Shown: positions 37,001-45,768 of the stretch, piece after piece
How positions within the stretch are numbered: the stretch's first letter is position 1
Layout of the letters: each line of letters starts with the position of its first letter
NCBI RefSeq assembly: GCF_900199635.1
Contig: NZ_LT962687.1
Location: 1,473,501-1,537,500 of the forward strand
Origin: Anaerotruncus massiliensis (ex Togo et al. 2026)
Lineage (GTDB): Bacteria > Bacillota > Clostridia > Oscillospirales > Ruminococcaceae
Length of the DNA: 64,000 nucleotides
Reading direction: 5' to 3'
Position numbers and translations under genes: made by a program
Notes under the pieces: model-generated
Seen by the model: the letters and a program-made list of their open reading frames with translations, nothing else
Told to the model about the DNA's origin: nothing
Databases searched by the model: none

Positions 37001-38349
37001 ACCGCGCCGATCTCGGTGATCCGTTCGGTCGCGGCGGAAAGGCCGGTCGTCTCAAGGTCGAAGACAATGATTTCCCGGTCGAAGTCTCCGGCGGCATGTC
37101 CGTTCACCGCCTGCACGACGTCGTCGACGAAATAGGCCTCCACGCCGTAGATGATCTTGATGTCCCCGCCCTTTTTGCGGATCGCGTTCTGGGCGTTCAC
37201 CGCGTCGGGGAACGCCTGCACGACCCCGTGGTCAGTGATCGCGACCGCCTTGTGGCCGAACTCGTAGGCGCGGCGGACGAGCTTGTCCGCCGGGGTCAGG
37301 CCGTCCATCGCGGACATGTTGGAGTGCATATGCAGCTCCACCCGCTTCTCCTCCGCGGTGTCGCGGCGGGGGACCTTCTTTACGGTGGCGATGCTGTCGG
37401 GGCGCAGGACGTTCTCATGGTCGAAGCGGTCGTACTCGATCAGCCCGTACATCACGACGGTGTCCCCCACCTTGAGCTCGTCGAGCGCCTTGATCTTCTT
37501 GTCCATCCGCCCGATGACCTTGGCGCAGTAGGAGCCGGTGTAATCGGTGAAGTAGATCGAAAGGATGAGCGTCTTTTCGTCCCGGCTGGTACGCCGGTCG
37601 ATCTTGAAGACGTCCCCCCAGACGGTGACGTTGCCGCTTTCGATGTTCACCCCCGCCATCTCGGCCGGACGGCCCTTGGGCGGGTTGCCGTAGAGCGCGA
37701 CCATCGAGCCGGGCTCGAAGGGCAGGTCGTGCGCGTCGAAGCTGAGCCGCGCCGCCGCGGGAACGACGGCGCCGTTTTCGAGCTTCTTTTCCGCCCGCTG
37801 GGGCGAGGGCGGCGTATATTTGATCGGCGCCGGACGCGCCTTGTCCATCGTCTCATGGTAGATGTCGCTGTCGGGCGCGACCTCGAGCACCCCGTCGAAG
37901 AGGACCTGCACCTCCCGTCCAAACTCCTCGCGGATGACGGCGGAGATCTTCTGGCCGCAGTGGATCTCCTCGAGGAAGGGGCCGCCGCCGTGGCTGAGGT
38001 AGACGCGCAGCGTGTCGCCCGAGAGGTCGGCGCGGCTGCCGGTGAAAAAGCCGTTGACCGGCACCCCCTCGCCGCCGAGGCGGGCGATGATCTCGGGCAG
38101 GTAGTCGCTCGAAAAGAGCCCGCCCGGATAGCGCGGGCAGACGGCCGCCGTGTCGAGGGTGAGCGCGCCCTCCAGCTTGCGGCCGAGCTCGGATAAGGCG
38201 CCGCGCGGCACCAGCTCGTCCAGCACGAGCGTGACGGTCAGCGCGCGCCGCGCCTGGTCGAGCCGCAGCCCGCAGATTTCGCCGCGCGCGGCGGCGCAGC
38301 CGGGGACGAGCTCTATGTAATCGCCGAATATCTCGATGAATGACGCCAA
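34006..38349 (-). CDS. polC: DNA polymerase III, PolC-type alpha subunit
   Basis: PolC is the replicative polymerase of low-GC Gram-positives. In order: an N-terminal domain, an OB fold (about residues 235-320), a PHP part beginning ELHMHSNMSAMDGL (about 336), the proofreading exonuclease IIVFDLETTGL (about 428), the rest of PHP, a zinc site (CPNCRHSEFF ... NCPKCG), the catalytic PDIDLNFSGEYQ (about 975), and helix-hairpin-helix/thumb regions to the end. About 1447 residues, full length. A TTG at 38349 is chosen because GAGGAG lies nine bases upstream; TTG 38358 abuts that site. It is the last gene of the rpsB-to-polC cluster. Confidence 0.96.
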   Translation of the reverse strand: MASFIEIFGDYIELVPGCAAARGEICGLRLDQARRALTVTLVLDELVPRGALSELGRKLEGALTLDTAAVCPRYPGGLFSSDYLPEIIARLGGEGVPVNGFFTGSRADLSGDTLRVYLSHGGGPFLEEIHCGQKISAVIREEFGREVQVLFDGVLEVAPDSDIYHETMDKARPAPIKYTPPSPQRAEKKLENGAVVPAAARLSFDAHDLPFEPGSMVALYGNPPKGRPAEMAGVNIESGNVTVWGDVFKIDRRTSRDEKTLILSIYFTDYTGSYCAKVIGRMDKKIKALDELKVGDTVVMYGLIEYDRFDHENVLRPDSIATVKKVPRRDTAEEKRVELHMHSNMSAMDGLTPADKLVRRAYEFGHKAVAITDHGVVQAFPDAVNAQNAIRKKGGDIKIIYGVEAYFVDDVVQAVNGHAAGDFDREIIVFDLETTGLSAATERITEIGAVKLSGGEVVDRFNTFVNPERAIPPKITELTGITDDDVRGAPSEAEALASFYEFCGGDGAVLVAHNAPFDTSFLKQAARRCHMPYHFTAIDTVILSRSLFPELKKHKLDLVAKHLGLGDFNHHRACDDAEMLARIFLRMIDILKSEKGCKSIDRINTSLAAVDVKKSPTYHQIILVKNLTGLKNLYRLVSLSHLDCYSRHPRIPKSKLMEHREGLLIGSACEAGQLYRAIIEGKSWGDLCDIARFYDYLEIQPLGNNEFMVRNNTVPDENGIKEFNETVVKLGEKLNIPVVATCDVHFMDAGDAKFRAILMAGMGFSDADQQAPLYFRTTDEMLREFEYLGPQKAHEVVIDNPNRIADMIESDVKPIPNGTFTPTIPGSEEDLQRITRERTMKMYGYEGQVPELVSKRLERELGSIIKHGFAVLYMIAQKLVAKSEEGGYKVGSRGSVGSSFVATMAGISEVNPLPPHYYCPNCRHSEFFTKGEVGSGFDLPEKNCPKCGTKYKQDGHDIPFETFLGFDGDKAPDIDLNFSGEYQSKIHKYTEELFGPTHVFKAGTISTVAEKTAYGFVKKYAQERGLVMTRAEEERLALGCTGVKRTTGQHPGGMVVVPSNHEVFDFTAVQRPADDANSDITTTHFDFHSLHDTILKLDELGHDVPTMYKYLEDMTGIDVNDVPMNDPEVMSLFLKPDALGVTAEEIDCNTGTLGIPEFGTNFVRGMLIEAQPKNFSDLLQISGLSHGTDVWLGNAQELIRNRTCTISEVIGTRDSIMTYLLLKGLEPKMAFKIMEITRKGNAPRLLTEEHMMAMKEHGVPQWYIDSCLKIKYMFPKAHAAAYDIASIRLCWFKVHHPLAFYAVIFTVRGDDFDAEAAVQGKSATKRKIQNLLAMGNDRSAKDEGTLTMLQIIHECQARGFEFLPVDLYKSHYKLYEVEDGRIRLPFMALKGVGEAAAKSLWEEAKSESFISADDISNRAGVSSAVVETLRAAGALGDLPATSQVTFF

Positions 38350-38369
38350 AACAGACAACTCCTCAAACC

Positions 38370-39404
38370 CTACAGTTTTTCAATCTCCTCAAGCAGCACG
38401 TCCACGATCCGGTCCTCGGGGTATTTCCCGGCCGGCTCCCCTTTTTTGAAGAGGAGCGCCTCCCCGTTTCCGCCCGCGATGCCGATATCCGCTTCCCGCG
38501 CCTCTCCCGGCCCGTTGACGGCGCAGCCCATGACCGCGACCTTGATGTCCTTGCGGCAGTCCGCGAGCGCCTCCTCCACCCTGCCCGCCAGGGCGATGAG
38601 GTCGATTTTGGTGCGTCCGCAGGTCGGGCAGGAGACGATCTCCGGCCCCCCGCCCCTGCCCACGGCCTTGAGGATGTCGCGCGCGGCGCGCACCTCCTCG
38701 ACCGGGTCGGCGGTCAGCGAGACGCGGATGGTGTCGCCGATGCCGTCGCAGAGCAGCGACCCGATGCCCACCGCCGACTTGATGAGCCCTATGCGCGCGG
38801 TGCCCGCCTCGGTCACGCCGAGGTGGAGCGGGCAGCCGAGCTGCTCCGCGGCCAGCCGGTAGGCCTCAATCATTGTCGGGACATGCGGCGACTTGATCGA
38901 CACGACGATGTCGGTGAAGTCGAACTTTTCCAGAAGGCGCGCGTGGTAGAGGGCGCTGTCGACCAGCGCCTGGGGGGTCGGCGCGCCGTATTTTGCGAGG
39001 ATGTGCTTTTCCAGCGAGCCGGAGTTGACCCCGATACGGATGGGCACCCCCGCCGCCCTGCACGCGTCCGCGACCTGCTTTACGCGTTCCTCCCCGCCGA
39101 TGTTGCCGGGGTTGAGGCGGATCTTGTCCACCCCCGCCGCCACGCAGTCGAGCGCGATGCGGTAGTCGAAGTGGATGTCCGCGACGAGCGGGACGGAAAC
39201 TGCCGCCTTGATCGCGGGCACCAGCCGAACCGCCTCCCGGTCGGGCACGGCGGCGCGGATGATGTCGCAGCCTGCGGCCTCGAGCGCCCGCGCCTGCGCG
39301 ACGCTGCCCGCCACGTCCCCGGCGGGCACATTCAGCATCGACTGCACGGTGATGGGGCTTCCGCCGCCGATCGTCACATTCCCGATGTTCACTTTCCTTG
39401 TCAT
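38370..39404 (-). CDS. ispG: 4-hydroxy-3-methylbut-2-enyl diphosphate synthase (GcpE)
   Basis: IspG is the Fe-S enzyme of the MEP isoprenoid pathway. The 344-residue protein starts with the VGNVTIGGGSPITVQSM-type N-terminus (here IGNVTIGGGSPITVQSM), has DIHFDYRIALD, KIRLNPGNIG and, near the C-terminus, the cluster-binding Cys in SCPTCGRT and the motif VMGCAVNGPGEAREADIG. Located between rseP and polC; together with dxr and uppS this cluster provides much of the isoprenoid route to undecaprenyl phosphate. Confidence 0.97.
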   Translation of the reverse strand: MTRKVNIGNVTIGGGSPITVQSMLNVPAGDVAGSVAQARALEAAGCDIIRAAVPDREAVRLVPAIKAAVSVPLVADIHFDYRIALDCVAAGVDKIRLNPGNIGGEERVKQVADACRAAGVPIRIGVNSGSLEKHILAKYGAPTPQALVDSALYHARLLEKFDFTDIVVSIKSPHVPTMIEAYRLAAEQLGCPLHLGVTEAGTARIGLIKSAVGIGSLLCDGIGDTIRVSLTADPVEEVRAARDILKAVGRGGGPEIVSCPTCGRTKIDLIALAGRVEEALADCRKDIKVAVMGCAVNGPGEAREADIGIAGGNGEALLFKKGEPAGKYPEDRIVDVLLEEIEKL

Positions 39405-39419
39405 CCGTTCACGTCCCGT

Positions 39420-40445
39420 CTAAAAGAATCGCAGGATATCGTTGAAGGTCACCACCAGCATCAGGCCCATCAGCAGGACGAACCCCGCCGTGTGGATGAT
39501 TCCCTCGTATTTCGGGTTGACCGGCCGGCGGATCACCAGCTCGATCAGCAAAAAGAGCAGCCGCCCGCCGTCGAGCGCGGGCACCGGCAGGAGGTTGAAG
39601 ACGCCGATGTTGACGGTGATGAACCCGACGAGCAGCAGAAGCGTCTTGATCCCCGCCATGCTCGCCTGCCCGATGACCGTCGAAACCCCCACCGGCCCGG
39701 AGAGCTCCGCGAGGGTGAAGTTGCCGGTGATCAGGTTGATAAAGGACATCCACACCTGACGAACGATTGAAAACATCCATAAAATGGTATATTGCACGCT
39801 GCTCCAAAAGGTTTTGGGCACGGAATCGACGTAGAAGTCGAGGTTGATGACCTTGGCGCCGTCCTCCATGACCTGCATGCCGAAGTCAATATCCCTGAGC
39901 TCGAGCTTTTCCCCGCCGCGCAGGACGGTAAAGGTGACCACGCCGTCCTTGTCGCTCACCATGGAAAAGGAGATATCGTTGGAGGTGAAGACGCGGCTGC
40001 CGTTGACCCGGAGGATCCGGTCCCCCGCCTGGAGCCGCGCGTTGCTCTGCGCGCCCTCGTGGAACCCGCCGACCACCGTCGTGGGCAGGCTCTGCCGCAT
40101 CCCGACGAGGATCGACAGGATGACAAAGCCCAACAGCAGGTTCATCAGCGCGCCCGCGCAGACGAAGAGGATCCGCTTCCACAGCCGCACGTTGCAGTAG
40201 GCGCGCGGGTCGGAGCTGTCCTCGTCCTCCCCCTCGACCGCGACGTAGCCGCCGATCGGCAGGGCGCGCAGGGCATATTTGGTTTCGCCGCGCTGGGTGG
40301 ACCAGATCGCGGGGCCCATGCCGAGCGCAAATTCGTTGACCCGCATCCCCGAGAGCTTGCCGACCGTAAAATGGCCGAGCTCATGGATGAAGATGAGCAG
40401 CCCGAAGACGAAAACCGCGACAACGACCTGAAAGACAATACTCAT
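39420..40445 (-). CDS. rseP: RIP metalloprotease RseP (site-2 protease)
   Basis: This intramembrane zinc protease has the active-site motif HELGH (about residues 21-25) in the first membrane helix, four helices overall, a central PDZ domain (QSNARLQAGDRILRVNGSRV), and the second metal/active-site motif NLLPVPALDGGR near the C-terminus. About 341 residues fits. It degrades membrane-bound anti-sigma factors and signal-peptide remnants. The start is uncertain: ATG 40445 gives the standard N-terminus; an upstream GTG at 40469 has no clear ribosome site. Confidence 0.93.
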   Translation of the reverse strand: MSIVFQVVVAVFVFGLLIFIHELGHFTVGKLSGMRVNEFALGMGPAIWSTQRGETKYALRALPIGGYVAVEGEDEDSSDPRAYCNVRLWKRILFVCAGALMNLLLGFVILSILVGMRQSLPTTVVGGFHEGAQSNARLQAGDRILRVNGSRVFTSNDISFSMVSDKDGVVTFTVLRGGEKLELRDIDFGMQVMEDGAKVINLDFYVDSVPKTFWSSVQYTILWMFSIVRQVWMSFINLITGNFTLAELSGPVGVSTVIGQASMAGIKTLLLLVGFITVNIGVFNLLPVPALDGGRLLFLLIELVIRRPVNPKYEGIIHTAGFVLLMGLMLVVTFNDILRFF

Positions 40446-40539
40446 AGAACGCAACACATTCCAATCCACATAAAATCGCCCGAATACGGCGGCGCTACTA
40501 TCATAGTATTCTTACCGCCGCGCGCAATATTCCGGCGGA

Positions 40540-41715
40540 TTACCGGCGCGTGCAGTACGCCTCGGCAAGCGCGCGCGCGGTATCCTCCGCCTCGAGCACC
40601 TCTTCCAGTGTGTAAAGCTCATCGGCGTTACAGGAAAAACGCTCCAATATGTACCCGACGCACCGCCCGATGTCGAGGAATTTGAGCTCCCCGGCCAGGA
40701 AGCGCCCGACCGCGTATTCGTTGGCCGCGTTGACCGCGCAGGGATAGAGCCCGCCGCGCCTTGCCGCCTCGATGCAGATGTCCAGGCAGGCAAACGTCCC
40801 GCAGTCGGGTTTTTCGAAGGTGAGGCTGCCGTAGCCGGTGAGCGACAGACCCCTCGCGTCGGTCGGCGCACGGTGCGGCCAGGTCAGCGCGTACTGGATG
40901 GGCACCGCCATGTCGGGCGTGCCCATCTGGGCGATCACCGCGCCGTCGGCGTACTCCACCGCCGAATGGACGACGCTCTGCGGGTGCACGACGATCTCGA
41001 TCTGGTCGGGCGACAGCCCGAAGAGCCACATCGCCTCGATGAATTCGAGCCCCTTGTTCATGAGCGTCGCGGAATCGACGGTGATCTTCGCGCCCATCGA
41101 CCAGTTGGGGTGCCGGAGCGCGTCCGCTGCGGTCATCCCTTCGAGCTCCTTGGCGGTTTTGCCGCGGAACGGCCCGCCCGACGCCGTGAGGATGATCTTT
41201 TTGAGCGCCGCGCGGTCGTTGCCCTGCAGCGACTGGAAGATCGCGCTGTGTTCGCTGTCGACCGGCAGCAGGTCCACGCCGTTTTCCTCCGCCGCGTCCA
41301 TCACGAGCCGTCCGCCCGCGACGAGCGTCTCCTTGTTGGCGAGCGCGACCGTCTTTTTGGCCGCGATGGCGGCGAGCGTCGGCCGCAGGCCGACCATCCC
41401 CACCACCGCGTTGCACACCACGTCGACGCCGGGAAGCGAAGCGGCCTCGCACATCCCCTCGACGCCCGCCAGCAAGCGGATATCGGTATCCGCGAGGCGG
41501 GTCTTCAGGTCTGCGTAGGCCGTTTTGTCCGAAACGACAACACAGCGAGGGTGAAACTCCCTCGCCTGCGTTTCCAGCAGGGCGGCGTTCCTGTTTGCGG
41601 CAAGCACGTCGACCCCGTATCCGAGATTTTTACAGCAACGAAGCGTCTGGGTGCCGATCGAACCGGTCGACCCCAGAAGCGCGATTGTTTTCTTCAAATT
41701 CTGCCCCGCCTTCAT
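40540..41715 (-). CDS. dxr: 1-deoxy-D-xylulose-5-phosphate reductoisomerase
   Basis: Dxr makes MEP, the first committed step of the isoprenoid pathway. The 391-residue protein has the NADPH motif ALLGSTGSIGTQTL, LANKETLVAGGRLV, LPVDSEHSAIFQ (metal ligands), SGGPFRGK, the flexible loop HPNWSMGAKITVDSATLMNKGLE and HPQSVVHSAVEYADG. Complete. Ten bases separate it from cdsA upstream. Confidence 0.97.
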   Translation of the reverse strand: MKAGQNLKKTIALLGSTGSIGTQTLRCCKNLGYGVDVLAANRNAALLETQAREFHPRCVVVSDKTAYADLKTRLADTDIRLLAGVEGMCEAASLPGVDVVCNAVVGMVGLRPTLAAIAAKKTVALANKETLVAGGRLVMDAAEENGVDLLPVDSEHSAIFQSLQGNDRAALKKIILTASGGPFRGKTAKELEGMTAADALRHPNWSMGAKITVDSATLMNKGLEFIEAMWLFGLSPDQIEIVVHPQSVVHSAVEYADGAVIAQMGTPDMAVPIQYALTWPHRAPTDARGLSLTGYGSLTFEKPDCGTFACLDICIEAARRGGLYPCAVNAANEYAVGRFLAGELKFLDIGRCVGYILERFSCNADELYTLEEVLEAEDTARALAEAYCTRR

Positions 41716-41725
41716 TGATATGTAC

Positions 41726-42559
41726 TCACGCCGCCAGATGGACGTGCTGGCTGAAGATGAACACCAGCGGCGCGACCATCAGCACGCTGTCGAACCGGTC
41801 CATGATCCCGCCGTGCCCCGGCATGATCGAGCCGTAATCCTTGACGCCGAACTGCCGCTTGATGACCGAGGCCGACAGGTCCCCGATCATGCTTGCCGCC
41901 GACAGGAAGGGCACGATGCAGAGCAGCGCCGGGACGTTGACCGCGATGGGAACGCCCAGCCAGCCCGAAACGGCGCCGTAGAGGAGCGCGACAAGCAGCA
42001 TGGCGATCTCGGCGAAGACGATCCCGCCGATCGCGCCTTCCACCGTCTTTTTCGGGCTGATGACGGGCGCGAGCTTATGCTTCCCGAACGCGCGCCCCGT
42101 AAAATAGGCCCCCGTGTCGCTCAGCCAGGCGCTGCCCAGCGTCACGAGCACGTAGAAGATGCCCAGCGCCTTGCCCCAATGGTCGCGCATGTAAATCATC
42201 GTGGTCAGTGAAAAAGGCACCACCAGGCTGAAGAGGAAGCTCATCGCGATCTGCTCGATGCGCAGCAGGCTGTGGCGGCGCAGCAGCACGGCGAAAATCG
42301 CCACCACATAGAGGTAGCAGATCGGCATGATGTGCCGGGCGATCCACTGCACGGAAAAAAGCGGGATCACCGCCGCGAACGCGATCGACAGCGCCGCCAC
42401 GAGCTTATCCCCGGTGCAGCCGGTCGCGGCGAGCAGCTCGTAGACCGCCAGCGCGCAGATAAAGGCGATCACAAGGTTCGTCAGCACCGTATCAAAAAAG
42501 ACAAAGACCACGAACAGCAGCACAAGGCCGATCATGGAGCTGATGATTCTTACCTTCAT
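41726..42559 (-). CDS. cdsA: Phosphatidate cytidylyltransferase
   Basis: CdsA makes CDP-diacylglycerol for phospholipid synthesis. The 277-residue protein has about eight membrane segments and the CdsA signature in its last third: ISPKKTVEGAIGG, then SVIKRQFGVKDYGSIMPGHG and GIMDRFDS. ATG 42559 has a GGGAGAG site; an upstream in-frame extension overlaps uppS. Confidence 0.95.
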   Translation of the reverse strand: MKVRIISSMIGLVLLFVVFVFFDTVLTNLVIAFICALAVYELLAATGCTGDKLVAALSIAFAAVIPLFSVQWIARHIMPICYLYVVAIFAVLLRRHSLLRIEQIAMSFLFSLVVPFSLTTMIYMRDHWGKALGIFYVLVTLGSAWLSDTGAYFTGRAFGKHKLAPVISPKKTVEGAIGGIVFAEIAMLLVALLYGAVSGWLGVPIAVNVPALLCIVPFLSAASMIGDLSASVIKRQFGVKDYGSIMPGHGGIMDRFDSVLMVAPLVFIFSQHVHLAA

Positions 42560-42596
42560 AGAACTCTCCCATCCTCCGCCGTTTTGCGGGGTGACA

Positions 42597-43313
42597 TTAC
42601 AGGCCGCCGAAACGCCGCGACCGCCCCTGGTATTCCGCGATGGCGCGGTCAAGATGCCCGGGGGTAAAGTCCGGCCAGAGCACATCCATAAACACCAGCT
42701 CGGCATAGGCCGCCTGCCAAGGCAGGAAGTTGGAGGTGCGCTGTTCCCCGCTCGGGCGGATGATCAGGTCGGGGTCGGGCTGGCCGGCGGTGTAGAGCGC
42801 GCCGGCAAACGCCTCTTCGTCGATTTCGTCGGGAGAAAGCTCCCCGGCAAGGCATCTGCGCGCAAGCGCGCGCGCCGCGTGAACGATCTCGTCCCGGCCC
42901 CCGTAGTTGAGCGCGATGTTGATGGTGATCGCGGTGTTTTTGGCGCTCTCGGCCTCCGCGCGCGCCATCATCTCCCGGATATCGTCGGAAAGCGGGCCGC
43001 GTTCCCCCAGGAAACACAGCCGCGCGTCCTCCTCCCGGTGCTTGAACATCTCGTTCAGGTACCTGCGCAAAAGATCCATCAGCCCCTCCACCTCGTCTGC
43101 GGGCCGCTTCCAGTTTTCGGTGGAAAAGGCGTAGATCGTCAGGTAGGGGACGCCGATCTCCCGGCAGTATTTTGCGATTTTGCCAAAGGTATCCGCCCCG
43201 GCCTTGTGCCCCGCGCTGCGCGGAAGGCCGCGGCGGCTCGCCCAGCGCCCGTTCCCGTCCATGATGATGCCGATGTGGCGGGGCAGGGCGCCGGCAGGCT
43301 GCGTATTCGACAT
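42597..43313 (-). CDS. uppS: Isoprenyl (undecaprenyl diphosphate) transferase
   Basis: UppS adds isopentenyl units to farnesyl diphosphate to make the lipid carrier for wall synthesis. The 238-residue cis-prenyltransferase shows HIGIIMDGNGRWASRRG (catalytic Asp and PP-binding), AGHKAG, YAFSTENWKRP, ALNYGGRDEI and DLIIRPSGEQRTSNFLPWQ. Complete. Confidence 0.97.
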   Translation of the reverse strand: MSNTQPAGALPRHIGIIMDGNGRWASRRGLPRSAGHKAGADTFGKIAKYCREIGVPYLTIYAFSTENWKRPADEVEGLMDLLRRYLNEMFKHREEDARLCFLGERGPLSDDIREMMARAEAESAKNTAITINIALNYGGRDEIVHAARALARRCLAGELSPDEIDEEAFAGALYTAGQPDPDLIIRPSGEQRTSNFLPWQAAYAELVFMDVLWPDFTPGHLDRAIAEYQGRSRRFGGL

Positions 43314-43333
43314 GGATACACTCCGTTCCGGAA

Positions 43334-43897
43334 TCAGATTTCGAGGATTTCCTTCTCCTTCTTCGCGGCAATTTCATCGATCCGCTTGCAGAATTTGTCG
43401 GTCATCTTCTGGGTCGCTTCCTCGAGGTCCTTCTGGTCGTCCTCGCTGATCTCGCTCGATTTTTTGAGCGCCTTAAACTTCTCGTTGGCGTCGCGGCGGA
43501 TCGCGCGGATCGCGACCTTGGCCTCCTCACCCTGCTTCTTGATCTGCTTGCAGATCTCTTTCCTGCGCTCCTCGGTCAGCGGCGGGAAGACGATGCGGAT
43601 GACGGAACCGTCGTTGGTGGGGTTGATGCCGATATCAGAGGCCTGGATCGCCTTTTCGATCGGCTTGAGGGTGGATTTGTCCCACGGCTGGATCACCAGG
43701 ATGCGCGCCTCCGCCACCGAGATCGCCGCCATCGCCTGGACCGGCGTGGGGGTGCCGTAGTAGTCGACCGTGATCTTGTCGAGCACGGCGGGGTTGGCCC
43801 TTCCGGCGCGGATGGTCGCGAGCTCGCCCTCCAGCACGCGGATGGTCTTTTCCATCTTTTCGTTATAGGGGTTCAGCCGTTCATTCATCTGAGTCAT
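43334..43897 (-). CDS. frr: Ribosome recycling factor
   Basis: Frr splits post-termination ribosomes together with EF-G. The 187-residue protein has the family outline: N-terminal helix ([31 protein letters not shown] region), [16 protein letters not shown], and the long C-terminal helices ending [13 protein letters not shown]. Start overlaps pyrH by 17 bases. Confidence 0.97.
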   Translation of the reverse strand: MTQMNERLNPYNEKMEKTIRVLEGELATIRAGRANPAVLDKITVDYYGTPTPVQAMAAISVAEARILVIQPWDKSTLKPIEKAIQASDIGINPTNDGSVIRIVFPPLTEERRKEICKQIKKQGEEAKVAIRAIRRDANEKFKALKKSSEISEDDQKDLEEATQKMTDKFCKRIDEIAAKKEKEILEI

Positions 43898-44603
43898 CCT
43901 CCTTCACGATGGTTCCGATATTTTTGCCTTCGATCGCGGCCAGGATGTTGTCCGGGTCGGCGAGGCTGAATACAAGGACGGGAATCCGGTTGTCACGGCA
44001 CATCGCGGCGGCCGTGCTGTCCATCACGCCCAGCCCCTTCTCCAGCACCTCCTGGAAGGAAACGTTGTCATACCGCACGGCGGTGTCGAACTTGTTGGGG
44101 TCGCAGTCGTAAACGCCGTCCACCATCGTCGCCTTGAGGATGATGTCCGCGTCGATTTCGGCGGCGCGCAGAGAAGAGGCGGTGTCGGTCGAAAAATAGG
44201 GGTTGCCGGTGCCGCAGCCGAAGATGACGACCCGGCCCTTTTCGAGGTGGCGGACGGCGCGCCCGCGGATGTAGGGTTCGGCGATCTGCTGCATGGTGAT
44301 GGCGGTCTGCACCCGCACGGGCACCCCCAGCGCCTCAAGCGCGTCGGCCAGCGCGAGGGAGTTCATGACGGTGGCGAGCATCCCCATGTGGTCGGCGCGG
44401 GTGCGGTCCATGCTTCCCGCGTCCCTGCCGCGGAAGAAGTTGCCGCCCCCGACCACGATCCCGATCTCGGCCCCGAGCGAGGCGCATTTTTTGATACTCT
44501 CGCAGATGCCGCGCACGACGCTGTAATCGATGCCGAATTTTTTCTCCCCGGCGAGGGCTTCCCCGCTGAGCTTCAGCAGGACCCGTTTATACTTCAGTGG
44601 CAT
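43881..44603 (-). CDS. pyrH: Uridylate kinase
   Basis: PyrH phosphorylates UMP. The 240-residue amino-acid-kinase-fold protein has [67 protein letters not shown] and [15 protein letters not shown]. The bacterial hexameric type is normally allosteric (GTP activated, UTP inhibited). It is 200 bases downstream of tsf, beyond a terminator-like stem, so may also have its own promoter; I could not identify a convincing one in the AT-richer stretch 44690-44720. Confidence 0.97.
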   Translation of the reverse strand: MPLKYKRVLLKLSGEALAGEKKFGIDYSVVRGICESIKKCASLGAEIGIVVGGGNFFRGRDAGSMDRTRADHMGMLATVMNSLALADALEALGVPVRVQTAITMQQIAEPYIRGRAVRHLEKGRVVIFGCGTGNPYFSTDTASSLRAAEIDADIILKATMVDGVYDCDPNKFDTAVRYDNVSFQEVLEKGLGVMDSTAAAMCRDNRIPVLVFSLADPDNILAAIEGKNIGTIVKEDDSDE

Positions 44604-44756
44604 ACATGACCTCCCGGAATGGTTATTTTTGACGCTTCCGCGCCCCGTTTATGCAATCCGGCCCGCGGGCCGGAGGGGGAAATTACATCCCTTCTATTTT
44701 ACAATAATCACCCGTCAAAGTAAAGGGCGCGCCGCGATTAATTTCCCCCTCCCCAT

Positions 44757-44786
44757 ACAAAAAAGGCGGCCGGATAACCGGCCGCC
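44757..44786 (-). terminator. Intrinsic terminator after tsf
   Basis: On the minus strand GGCGGCCGG / CCGGCCGCC with a four-base loop is followed by a run of T. It lies 17 bases after the tsf stop. The following 150 bases to pyrH hold a GC palindrome (CCGGCCCGCGGGCCGG, near 44659-44674) and an AT-rich stretch, but no gene. Confidence 0.85.
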
Positions 44787-44803
44787 TTTCGACGGGAAAA
44801 TCT

Positions 44804-45724
44804 TTACTTGATCATGCTGGCAACTTCGTCGGCGAAGTTGTCCTCGCGCTTCTCAAGGCCCTCGCCCTTCTCATAGCGGACGAAACCGGTGACCTTGATC
44901 GAGCCGCCGAGCTCCTTGGCGGTCTCCTCGGTGTACTGCGCCACGGTGATGTCGCCGTTCTTGACGAACGGCTGGTCCAGTAGGCAGTTCTCCTTGTAGT
45001 ACTTGCCGATGCGGCCGTCGACCATCTTGGCGATGATCTGGGCGGGCTTGTTCTTGAGCTTCTCGTCGTTGGCGATCTGAGCGGTGAGGATCTCCTTCTC
45101 CTTCTCGATGACGTCCGCGGGAACGGAAGCCTCGTCGAGGAAGAGCGGATTGATCGCCGCGACCTGCATCGCGACGTCCTTCGCGTAGGCCTGGAAGCCC
45201 TCCTTGTCCGCGACGTCGGTCTCAAAGGTGACCATGACGCCGATGCGGCCGCCGCCGTGCACGTAGGTGACGAGCGGGCCCTCGGCATAGGTGAAGCGGC
45301 GGACCTTCATGTTCTCGCCGATCGTGAGGATCTTGTCGCGGAGCTCCTCCTCGACGGTCATGCTCATGCCGACCGCGGGGAGCTTCAGAAGCGCGTCGAC
45401 GTCGGCGGGCTTGTGGGCCGCGACGGTCTTGGCACAGGATTTGACGAAGTCCATGAACTTGTCGTTCTTCGCGACGAAGTCGGTCTCCGAGTTGACCTCG
45501 ATCACAACGCCGACCTTGGTGTCGTCGTCGACCATCGCGAGGACGACACCCTCGGCCGCGATGCGGCCGGCCTTCTTGGTGGCCGCGGCGAGCCCCTTCT
45601 CACGGAGAATCTCAACCGCTTTTTCCATATCTCCATCCGCTTCGGTCAGAGCCTTTTTGCAGTCCATCATGCCGCAATTGGTCTGCTCACGCAGCGCCTG
45701 TACGTCTTTTGCAGTGAATGCCAT
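44804..45724 (-). CDS. tsf: Translation elongation factor Ts
   Basis: EF-Ts exchanges GDP for GTP on EF-Tu. The 306-residue protein starts MAFTAKDVQALREQTNCGMMDCKKAL, the standard N-terminal UBA-like domain, followed by GLAAATKKAGRIAAEGVV, NSETDFVAKND (core contact with EF-Tu) and the dimerisation region to the C-terminus. ATG 45724 has a GGAGG-type site; the longer open frame upstream overlaps rpsB. Confidence 0.97.
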   Translation of the reverse strand: MAFTAKDVQALREQTNCGMMDCKKALTEADGDMEKAVEILREKGLAAATKKAGRIAAEGVVLAMVDDDTKVGVVIEVNSETDFVAKNDKFMDFVKSCAKTVAAHKPADVDALLKLPAVGMSMTVEEELRDKILTIGENMKVRRFTYAEGPLVTYVHGGGRIGVMVTFETDVADKEGFQAYAKDVAMQVAAINPLFLDEASVPADVIEKEKEILTAQIANDEKLKNKPAQIIAKMVDGRIGKYYKENCLLDQPFVKNGDITVAQYTEETAKELGGSIKVTGFVRYEKGEGLEKREDNFADEVASMIK

Positions 45725-45768
45725 TCGTGAAACCTCCATATATCTTTTATTCGTCCAAAAAGCCGGGA

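Noticed and set aside
33904-38196. A 1430-codon open frame on the plus strand opposite polC
   Set aside because: It mirrors the polC codon pattern in a GC-rich gene, has low-complexity His/Asp/Val-rich content and no family motif. PolC on the minus strand has all its domains.
43300-43400. A separate small gene between uppS and frr
   Set aside because: The 20-base gap contains only the uppS ribosome site. Open frames there are alternative frames of uppS or frr.
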